Origin: Porphyromonadaceae bacterium UBA3327 | GTDB lineage: Bacteria > Bacteroidota > Bacteroidia > Bacteroidales > Muribaculaceae | Direction of reading: 5' to 3' | Assembly (NCBI GenBank): GCA_002361155.1 | Contig: DERZ01000024.1 | Location: 15,514-57,882, forward strand | Length of the DNA stretch: 42,369 bases | Shown: in pieces, positions 1-8,000 of the stretch | Position numbering within the stretch: position 1 is the first letter of the stretch | Layout: each line of letters begins with the position of its first letter | Translations under genes and position numbers: made by a program | The notes under the pieces: generated by a model | The model's database searches: none | The model's input: the letters and a program-made list of their open reading frames with translations, nothing else | Told to the model about the DNA's origin: nothing

Positions 1-24
1 ATCCGCTTATGTCCTACCGCTCTT

Positions 25-987
25 ATGAAATGCCTTGCGGCAGCAATGACGCTGTCGCTCAGCGGATGCGTATATGATTATCCTCCGGAAGAATGTTTCA
101 AGACCGCATCGGTGGAGGTAAGGTTCGACTGGAGCCTGGCCGACGGCTCACCACTCCCGGACGGAATGGGCGTGATGATGTATCCGGGAGTCAGTCCCGA
201 CTACTTCCGTTTCGACATGCCTCCTGAAGGAGCGGAGATATCGCTGAAAGACAACACTTACTCGGTGATATCGTACAACAATGACTCTTCGGACATATTG
301 TTCCGGGACGACGACGGCTTCGGTCGTTTCAAGGCTGTGACAGCCTCGGCGCAACTCTCCGACGGACGCGCCGAGATAGCCACGGGACTGAGGCTGCCTG
401 CGTCCGGATCCGAGCCCCCGCGTCCCCGCGGCGCGGAGTCGGAGCCGGTGCGCCGCGAACCCGACATGCTGTTCGCCGCCGCACGCGAAGGATTCACAGT
501 CCCTCCCCCTATGCAGGCTGACGGCGCCCTCATTATGACGCTGCAGCCGCGCCCTATGACCGTCCGCTATTCCGTGACCGTCGATGAGGTGGAGAATATC
601 ATGTCGGTGGCCTCGGCAAGCATTGCCATATCCGGGCAGTCGGAGGGCATACTGCTTTCAGGACCGCAAAGACTGCCGCAGAAAGTGACGGTACCGGGTA
701 CTGTGGTCTCAGGCACCATCAACTCTCTCAGCGGAGAGATACTAACCTTCGGTGTGCCCGACGGCGAAGTGGCCACTACCCTTTCGCTTTATGTATGGCT
801 CCGCGACGGGTCGAAGATGGCGTTTGAGTTCCCGGTGTCGGACCAGATAGAACCGCACCGCAACGACACGCATATCAGCCTCCGTGTGAAAGGTGTCCGC
901 CTCCCGCAGGTGTCCGCCGGATCAGGCACCGGAATGGAGGTGGATGTCGACGAATGGGAATCGGTGTTTATCGAACTTTCCACCTGA
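25..987 (+). CDS. DUF5119/FimB-Mfa2-like fimbrial accessory lipoprotein
   Basis: Predicted outer-surface lipoprotein of about 320 aa. A hydrophobic N-terminus ends in a lipobox (LSGC, Cys at residue 15). The body has the pattern I associate with DUF5119 proteins: an early FDWS...P.GM..M.YPG segment, a NTYSVISYNND strand, and a late beta-rich half ending HISLRVKGV. In Bacteroidales such genes sit beside fimbrillin genes and are thought to be accessory or anchor subunits of type V-like pili; two fimbrillin-like genes follow directly. The ATG at 25 is provisional: no in-frame stop lies between base 1 and 25, so the gene may start before the window. Residues about 128-150 form a Pro/Arg-rich loop (PPRPRG...VRREPD) that breaks the beta pattern. 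The family call rests on pattern recognition, not a search. Confidence 0.7.
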   Translation: MKCLAAAMTLSLSGCVYDYPPEECFKTASVEVRFDWSLADGSPLPDGMGVMMYPGVSPDYFRFDMPPEGAEISLKDNTYSVISYNNDSSDILFRDDDGFGRFKAVTASAQLSDGRAEIATGLRLPASGSEPPRPRGAESEPVRREPDMLFAAAREGFTVPPPMQADGALIMTLQPRPMTVRYSVTVDEVENIMSVASASIAISGQSEGILLSGPQRLPQKVTVPGTVVSGTINSLSGEILTFGVPDGEVATTLSLYVWLRDGSKMAFEFPVSDQIEPHRNDTHISLRVKGVRLPQVSAGSGTGMEVDVDEWESVFIELST

Positions 988-1047
988 CAATTCGTTTTTA
1001 ATATACACAGGGACCTGACAACCCTGCTTTTACAATCATAACACACA

Positions 1048-2103
1048 ATGACTATGAAAAACACTATCTCAAAAATAGGCATGCTCTCGGCAGCATTGCT
1101 GGTTTCTGCAGCCGGCCTCTCCTCATGCTCGAAAGATGACGACAACACACCCGACGTGCCCCGGCCCTCCAAAGAAGCGATATCATTCAATGTAACAGTA
1201 CCCAAAGCCGCACGCGGAGTCACCACCACCTCTTCCATCAATGATTTCAGCGTATGGGCGTTCACCGGAAACGAACTGTTCATGAATAATGTCAAGGTGA
1301 ACCGCGAGGGTTCCGTCTGGAACTACTCGCCCACCATGTTCTGGCCGGCCGACAACGCGGAGGTCAATTTTTACTGCGTAAGCCCGACAATTCCAGGGAA
1401 CGTCCTCACAGCTACGCCGACACCGGACATTCCAGGATTCATAAACAATACCGGCTCGGTCGATCTGCTGTATGCGGTAAACATGAAGCAGACAGCCGGT
1501 GAAACAGGACAGGTGAAAGTCAATTTCCGCCACGCGCTCTCGCAGGTGAGATTCCTTCTTAGCCGCAAGTCGGACCCGTCTGTCAATCCCATCAGGGTAG
1601 AGATCAACAAGGTGGAGCTTGTGAACATCGCCTCGAAGGGTGATTTCCAGATGCCCCGCGCCACCACTTCCGCCGTCACCACGGATCGTGGAGAATGGAC
1701 AAATCTCGGAAACATCCAGAACGTCACCCTCTACGACGGCAAGAGCAAGACCCTTACCGACACCCCTACAGAATACAACACTCCGGGTTACATCTTCTCT
1801 ATCCCGCAGGAGCTTCTTGCTTCTGTCCGACAAGGGAACAGCTTCAACGGCGCATGGCTGAGCGTGAGATGTTCCATATATGATGACGTTTCCGGCGTGA
1901 GACTCTGGCCCTCGACCACCGACCTCGGCTACGAGAACGGCTTCGCACTCCTTTATTTCCCGCTTAACGCCGATGACTCCCGTTATCCCGAATGGGAACC
2001 CGGAAAGGCCTACAGCTATGGCATCTCCATCGGCGTGCCGCAGGGAAGTTCCGCAATTGATTTCGATGTCACCGTGGATGAATACGGAGATTTCCTGCAA
2101 TAA
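1048..2103 (+). CDS. Fimbrillin family (Mfa-like) lipoprotein, copy 1
   Basis: Lipoprotein of 351 aa resembling the Mfa-like/fimbrillin family (PF13149-type), the structural subunits of Bacteroidales type V pili. A signal peptide ends in a lipobox (LSSC, Cys about residue 27) followed by an acidic DDD tether. The N-terminal domain carries the family pattern: a SINDFSVWAF strand, WNYSPTMFWP, then VNFYCVSP. The second domain includes VNFRHALSQVRF, also typical of these proteins. It starts 60 bp after the preceding gene and ends 33 bp before a paralogue, so the three are probably one operon. ATG at 1048 and the second ATG two codons on (MKNT) are both possible; the latter looks more like a normal signal peptide start. 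Assembly into a pilus is inferred from family, not shown. Confidence 0.85.
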   Translation: MTMKNTISKIGMLSAALLVSAAGLSSCSKDDDNTPDVPRPSKEAISFNVTVPKAARGVTTTSSINDFSVWAFTGNELFMNNVKVNREGSVWNYSPTMFWPADNAEVNFYCVSPTIPGNVLTATPTPDIPGFINNTGSVDLLYAVNMKQTAGETGQVKVNFRHALSQVRFLLSRKSDPSVNPIRVEINKVELVNIASKGDFQMPRATTSAVTTDRGEWTNLGNIQNVTLYDGKSKTLTDTPTEYNTPGYIFSIPQELLASVRQGNSFNGAWLSVRCSIYDDVSGVRLWPSTTDLGYENGFALLYFPLNADDSRYPEWEPGKAYSYGISIGVPQGSSAIDFDVTVDEYGDFLQ

Positions 2104-2136
2104 CCGTTCTGCATATCCACTCTCTTAAAGAAGCTT

Positions 2137-3156
2137 ATGAAACCTCTGTTATCAATATCGTTGACCCTGGCCACACTGCTGATGTGCCAGGGTTGCGATG
2201 TTTCGGAAGAAAATATCCCTGACGCACCTGATTCAGGGGAATATATTGATTTCGCGGTCGCAGGGGAAGTTGATGACTCTCTGACGCGGTCGGTGGCCAC
2301 CACCCTGAATATCAACAACTTCAAGGTCTCGGCATACGCTCAGGACGCCTATGGCACCTACCATACACTGATGGACCAGGTAACCGTGCGGCGTACAGGC
2401 CAGAATTCCTGGACCTATTCACCCAAAGTGAACTGGCCGGGAGTTCCGGTGGATTTCTTTGCGGTCAGTCCCGCCTCCGTCAAGGTGGACAACAATGCCT
2501 GGTGGAACCACACCATCAACTACTCGATCGGAACCGGCGACAGAGACCTGCTTGTTGCGGTGCGGATGCGTGCGGAACAGAAGTCCGGCCCGCTCAAGCT
2601 GAACTTCCGGCATGCCCTGACACGGATAAACATCAGCCTGCAGACAGACAGGCGCGATGTCCGCATCGAAGTGCGCAATGTGACACTTCACGGCGCGCCC
2701 GACCATGGCGTTTTCACTTTCCCGACAGCATCCACCACTCCCGGAACCGACCCCGGTGAAATCTTCAGCCAATGGGAGACCCAAAGCACGACCAAGAGCG
2801 AGACAGACATGACGTTCTTCCAGTCTTCCGCCGACTTGCCGCATACTCTGTCGGACAAGCAATGGGAGGCGTATTCCGCCGGTAAGTTCATGATACCATT
2901 CGACCTCACGCCGTTTGAAGCCGACACCTCCCTTAATGGCACTTACATTGCCGTGGCATGCCGCTACGTCGACGCGGCAAGCGGCGAAACCGTATGGCCG
3001 GACAACTCCACCCCCCTGCTGCTCCGCTGGCACATCGACCCAGGCTATGGCCTCGCGGTATTTCCACTCGCCGATACCACCCCCGACTCCCGCTGGCTTC
3101 CAGGCCGCTACTACCACTATACGCTTACTCTATCGGACTTTCCCGCCCTTCCCTAA
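2137..3156 (+). CDS. Fimbrillin family (Mfa-like) lipoprotein, copy 2
   Basis: Second fimbrillin-like lipoprotein, 339 aa, starting 33 bp after copy 1. The signal peptide ends in a lipobox (MCQGC, Cys about residue 20). It shares the copy 1 landmarks in the same order: NINNFKVSAYA, then WTYSPKVNWP, VDFFAVSP, LNFRHALTRINISL, and a C-terminal W.PG..Y.Y segment. The pair therefore looks like an old tandem duplication, with clear divergence in the loops. It is the last gene of the fimbrial group and meets the convergent TPR regulator at 3196. It could be a minor tip subunit rather than a shaft subunit; the sequence does not decide. Confidence 0.82.
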   Translation: MKPLLSISLTLATLLMCQGCDVSEENIPDAPDSGEYIDFAVAGEVDDSLTRSVATTLNINNFKVSAYAQDAYGTYHTLMDQVTVRRTGQNSWTYSPKVNWPGVPVDFFAVSPASVKVDNNAWWNHTINYSIGTGDRDLLVAVRMRAEQKSGPLKLNFRHALTRINISLQTDRRDVRIEVRNVTLHGAPDHGVFTFPTASTTPGTDPGEIFSQWETQSTTKSETDMTFFQSSADLPHTLSDKQWEAYSAGKFMIPFDLTPFEADTSLNGTYIAVACRYVDAASGETVWPDNSTPLLLRWHIDPGYGLAVFPLADTTPDSRWLPGRYYHYTLTLSDFPALP

Positions 3157-3173
3157 CGGATGTTAAGAACAAA

Positions 3174-3207
3174 AAAGAATCAACGCACTCCAATACTATG
3201 ATTCTTT
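3174..3207. terminator. Possible weak bidirectional terminator
   Basis: A 9-bp perfect inverted repeat (AAAGAATCA at 3174-3182, TGATTCTTT at 3199-3207) lies between convergent genes. The 16-nt loop is long, and the right arm overlaps the last codons of the minus-strand gene. The arms give an A-run on one side and a T-run on the other. Low GC in the stem makes it a weak candidate. Confidence 0.35.
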
Positions 3208-4788
3208 GAGCGTCACACCACAATCCCCGTTACACATCTTGCTTCTCAGACGACTTCTTGCTGATCTCAGAGAACCCGGGGATATACCCATGATCCTGCA
3301 AACGGAATCATTGTCAAAACTCATTTCCGAAAGTATCAGCAGAAGTCTGTTTCCCCTGGAAAGAGACCGATAGGTGGCGCTTGCCCTTTTCCTGAAATCC
3401 GGATCCACTATGTCATAATAGCTGAAGAAACTGTCGAAGTCCGCTTTAGTCCACAACTGTATATTTCCTCCCGCGTTAAGACAGTCGAACAATTCCTTTC
3501 CCCGGGCCGCCTTCCTGGTCTTGCTCTCCTCTATATCGACAAGCTCTTTTTTCAGACGCGACATATCCTTTTTCAACCGGCTGCTGTCGGTTTCCAGATC
3601 ATCAATGCGGTTCTTGTAATCCTCCTTTACAGCATCCGCATGCCGGGATCCGGCTATAATTACAATGATGATGGCCGCCGCGCCCAGGATAACGCATATC
3701 AGTACCGCCACAGCCACACGTGAATTCCGCCGGGCCTTCTCCATCGACATCCTGTGATCATAATCAAGCTGGAGCACATTTGCTTTTCTGGCCTTACGTT
3801 CGAGCTGCAGACTGTCATTAAGAAAATCGGCTCTCGTGGAGTTGTCTCCCGATTCCTTATATTTACCCGCCTCATAAAGGATTCTGGCCATGGCGCCGCG
3901 CAACTCCGCCTCTCCCGCGGCATCCGCGGCGGCAAGGGCATTCCGCCAGATATTCATGGCGGAAGCTGTGTCGCCCCTGTTGAAATAAATCTTAGCCAAC
4001 AGATTACTGTTGGCCACTATGGGTTCTGTCTTATACGACTGCCTTATATATTCCTCTCCTTTGACGGAATCTCCGAGCATCTGATAATAAAATCCCACGT
4101 TAGAAAGGTTCTGTACGCGGGCATAACGCGGCATATACGGAATCAACGGTTCCACAGCACTTATATAATGCATAAGGCTGTCGCGATTGCCGAGCCGAGA
4201 ATACAGACAGGCCAGATGGTTGTATGCGAAAGAAAGCTGCACATTGTCCCGCATGGCAATCGCAGAAGCCAGCTCCTTGCGGGCATACATAAGTCCAAGA
4301 GAATCATTGGCCACAGCATAGTTCAAGGCGGTAAGGGCAGCATACACCTTGTTGTGCATGTACTTGTCCGTTATGTACTCAAGCAGATGTTCGGCCTGCT
4401 TCAATCTTATGGCCGCACCTTCGAGATCATTATTGGAAAAACGTATCATCCCGGTATAGAGCGTGGCAAGACATTCGCGGTCCTTATCACCGTTCTTTAC
4501 GAAATAGCGGGCGGTCTCATACAGCAGAGAGTCGGAAGCATAGGAATGCCCCTGCTTGAAAGACGCCTGCGCCAACAGCAATATATAACAGGCATAGTCA
4601 TTGCTGTTCATTTTTTCAGGTTCCGACCGGTCAAGGATCGCCATGGCGGAATCAGCCATTTCATGCCGCAGCAGGCGTTCTGCCTCCATAAGATCCCTGT
4701 CATAGCCACCGGTACAGCTTGCCGGAACAGTCATTGACAAGGAAACCGTGATCAGTATCAGTATATGGAAGACAATCTTCATACGCAA
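3196..4788 (-). CDS. Membrane-anchored TPR regulator with C-terminal HTH (TPR-TM-coiled coil-HTH)
   Basis: A 530-aa protein with a lipoprotein-type N-terminus (signal ending PASC, Cys about residue 25), then helical TPR-like repeats to about residue 345. One transmembrane helix follows at about 357-379 (VAVAVLICVILGAAAIIIVI), then a charged coiled coil at about 385-425. The C-terminus (about 470-520) resembles a LuxR-like HTH: LSEMSFDNDSVCRIMGISPGSLRSARSR. This layout is common in Bacteroidales, where TPRs are thought to sense in the periplasm while the HTH acts in the cytoplasm. It is divergent from the 1458-aa FN3 gene at 5079 and convergent with the fimbrillin operon, so either could be its target. 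No receiver or kinase domain is visible. Its signal and target are unknown. Confidence 0.75.
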   Translation of the reverse strand: MRMKIVFHILILITVSLSMTVPASCTGGYDRDLMEAERLLRHEMADSAMAILDRSEPEKMNSNDYACYILLLAQASFKQGHSYASDSLLYETARYFVKNGDKDRECLATLYTGMIRFSNNDLEGAAIRLKQAEHLLEYITDKYMHNKVYAALTALNYAVANDSLGLMYARKELASAIAMRDNVQLSFAYNHLACLYSRLGNRDSLMHYISAVEPLIPYMPRYARVQNLSNVGFYYQMLGDSVKGEEYIRQSYKTEPIVANSNLLAKIYFNRGDTASAMNIWRNALAAADAAGEAELRGAMARILYEAGKYKESGDNSTRADFLNDSLQLERKARKANVLQLDYDHRMSMEKARRNSRVAVAVLICVILGAAAIIIVIIAGSRHADAVKEDYKNRIDDLETDSSRLKKDMSRLKKELVDIEESKTRKAARGKELFDCLNAGGNIQLWTKADFDSFFSYYDIVDPDFRKRASATYRSLSRGNRLLLILSEMSFDNDSVCRIMGISPGSLRSARSRLRSKMCNGDCGVTLKES

Positions 4789-4847
4789 GCTGATATAGCC
4801 GGAGTAATCATTATTTTTTTAAGTGGCATTTAAAAATTACTTACCTC

Positions 4848-4880
4848 GCAAATTTAATAAAAAACATGTCGGATTGCAAG
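4848..4880 (-). promoter_or_regulatory. Bacteroidetes-type promoter for the TPR regulator
   Basis: On the minus strand, TAAATTTG followed by C (4849-4856, C at 4848) matches the -7 consensus TAnnTTTGY exactly. CTTG at 4877-4880 is a one-mismatch -33 element at 20-bp spacing. Transcription would start about 50 bp upstream of the ATG at 4788. Confidence 0.7.
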
Positions 4881-5019
4881 GACTAAAATATCATGGTTTA
4901 ATATTTTTTTTGGCAAGAAGCGTTGCAAAATAAAAACTTATTGGCAGCAGCAAATACAATAAATCAATAATAATCAATCAAATAGTCAAAACCTCAATGC
5001 AACATGTCCTAAATGAAGC

Positions 5020-5052
5020 ATTGCAAAATCAAATATCAAAATTTAAATTTGT
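5020..5052 (+). promoter_or_regulatory. Probable promoter for the 1458-aa FN3 gene
   Basis: TAAATTTGT at 5044-5052 matches TAnnTTTGY. ATTG at 5020-5023 is a one-mismatch -33 element with 20-bp spacing. The start site would fall about 20 nt before the ATG at 5079, giving a short leader. Confidence 0.55.
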
Positions 5053-5078
5053 GACAGTAATCCTAAAATCCAACAACT

Positions 5079-8000
5079 ATGAACAGAGCTATCAGCACAT
5101 TTATGTTCTCGGCTGCAATTCTGTCAAAGAGCATGATATCTTCCGCGGCGGATCTGACCGGAAGTCTTCCGCCCAGCAATTTCACCTCTCCCCCGCAAAC
5201 GGCAAAATCTGCCAACGCTCCCTCGCCCGCACCTTTGATGAAAGTGAAAGGCGGTCCTGAGTTGTGGGGAGTAGTGGAATACGCGAAATCATGGGATGAG
5301 TTGCCGGAAGAGGAACGCCCGTACGGTGTATATTCTTTCCTCATGTCGCAGCCCACAGACCAGACAAAAAAATTTCATCTCGGAATCAACACGCCCAATG
5401 GAGGCGGTGTATATGTAGGCGATGAATTCCGGTTTGTCAATTTCGGAATAATGTACGACACCCAGGTTGTGACATACTATTACAGATATGACATCAACAC
5501 ATGGGAGCAGATAGGATACCCTCAGTTCGGGATGGATGCCGGCTGTATAGCCACAGACCTGACTTTCGACCAGACCACTGGAAATGTCTATGGATATTTC
5601 TATAATCCTCTCGACATGGAGGCAAATATGAATTTCGGAACAATCACGTATGGGGATTATGGCGTTTCCGTGAATAAAATCGCCGAAGAGCAGGCGACAG
5701 TGATCGGCCTTACCACTGATACGGAAGGGGTGCTTTACGCGCTGACCTCTGACGGAGGATTCCATAAAGTAGACAAGACCACAGGCGCAAAGACTCTTGT
5801 GGATTATACCGGAGTGCCTTCATCCACCTTCCGCCAGAGCATGGCATACGATGCCAAAAGCGGCAAAATCTATTGGACTGCATTCATCCAGGCTGATCAG
5901 GACGAATTCATTTCAGAACTCTATGAGATCAACCCGGCCGACGCCGTTACAAAAAAGATAGCGGTTCTGGACGACTCGCAAGAGATAACCTGTCTTTATA
6001 TTCCGGCACCAGCCGCGGATGACAACGCTCCTGCCGCACCGTCAGGTCTTGCACTGGATTTCAAAGGCGGAGATCTGTCCGGGACAGTTTCCTTCACTCT
6101 TCCTTCCGAAACATACGGCGGCGATGTATTGTCAGGCTCACTTTCTTATGAAGTCTTCGCCAACGGAAAATCCGTGGCATCTGGCAATGCTGGAGCCGGA
6201 ACGGAAGTAAAGGCGATTGTGGATGTCCCTGAAGGAATGACGGAATTCCATGTAGTGGCATCCAATGCCGCGGGTGCCGGCGCCGGCTCGGAAAAGGTGA
6301 ACCGGTTCATCGGATTTGACACGCCGGGAATGCCCGTCGGTCTCGCCATCGACTTTGACCGTTCCACCGGAAAAGTATCGCTGGAATGGGAAGCTCCTGA
6401 ATCCACTCTGTACGGCGGATATCTTGACGAACCCAATCTCCGGTACGATGTGGTGCGTTATCCGGGAGGAGTGAAAGTGGCAGACAAAACATTCCTGAAC
6501 ATGTTCTCCGAAACCGTGTCGTGTGACGAACTCGCATCATACTACTATACGGTATGCGCAGTGAATCACGACAAGACCGGCGAAGCCGCAGGCACAGAAA
6601 AAGTAACTGTCGGAGAGGCCTTCAACGTGCCTTTCGACGATGATTTCTCCACACAGGACTATTATGGTCTGTACGATGTGGCGGACGTGGCCGGAGACGA
6701 TGTCACGTGGAAAGAGGCAATGAACAGTTTTTCTATTTTCTATCATTGGACAAATCCTCTTGACGACTGGCTGTTCACTCCTCCGGTAAGACTTGACGCC
6801 GGCGTGACCTACAGTTTCACTGTCGGTCTTCGCGGCGGGTCGTCGTACGATGAAGAGAGTTTCGAGATCGGATTTGGAAACGGTGTGGATCCTGCCTCAT
6901 ACTCCATAGTTCTTGAGGAAACCAAAGTCAAATCGTCGAATTATTCCGACTACAGATGTTCCGTCACCCCGGAAAGGAGTGGAATATACCGTTTCGGAAT
7001 ACACGCCACAAGCCAGCCTTACCGAGGAGGGATGTATGTGAACCATATATCAGTTGATACCGAATACACAGGAGGCAGTCCGGAACTTGTCGGAAATCTT
7101 CAGATCAAAGCCGGAGAAAACGGCCTGCCTGAAGCCACCCTGTCTTTCAATGCGCCGGACAAGACTCGCGATGGCGATGAACTTACCTCAATAAGCCGCA
7201 TTGAGATATCAAGAGAAGGCAAGGTGATCAATACGATGGAATCGCCGGCTCCCGGTTCGAAGCAGTCGTTCACAGAAAAAGACATTCCCGACGGAACAGC
7301 CGTCTACAGAATAGTCGCATACAACGAAGCCGGCAAGGGTGCCATAGCGGAAACAAGTATATATGTCGGTATGGATATACCGGATGCAGTGACCGGATTG
7401 AAGCTGTCTGACACCGGAAACAACCGTCTTGCCCTAAGCTGGGACGCCGTGGACGCCACCGGAATACATGAAGGATTCGTAGACACCCGGAATGTGGTCT
7501 ATACTATCTATGCTCCTGACGGAACGGAAATAGACAAAGTGACCGGATCTACTTCCTGGAACGATCCGCAGACTCTCACCGACGGACAGCCCGGCCTTGC
7601 ATATTACAAAGTTGCAGCTTCCACATCCGCAGGAGAAAGCGAGCCTTGTGAATCCAATTACATGGCCATAGGCACACCGGCCACACTTCCCGTGAAAGAA
7701 TCGTTTGCCAACAGCACAACTGCCGGCGGACTGTGGTGGGCATACGGAAAAATGCCGTTCAATGCGTTCGGATTCTCCACAGAAAGCAGCGATCACGACG
7801 GAGGCTCCATGCGATGGTACGCCGTGGAAGATGACGACTGGTCATATTTCGCTTCGGGACGCATTGCAGCCAAAGGTTCCGCCAGGGCAATCCTTTTCTT
7901 CGACTACAAGTATAACCCGGGAACACAGATGAAATTCAAAGTATGTGCCGATCCGGGACAGAAAGGCGATGTGACTCTCGCTACTTTCGACGCAATGTCT

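Noticed and set aside
1183..2100. A 305-codon minus-strand frame opposite fimbrillin copy 1
   Set aside because: A shadow frame: the plus strand has a lipobox and family motifs, while this frame has none.
3754..4737. A 327-codon plus-strand frame opposite the first TPR regulator
   Set aside because: It is antisense to a well-supported gene, without a promoter or domain pattern.
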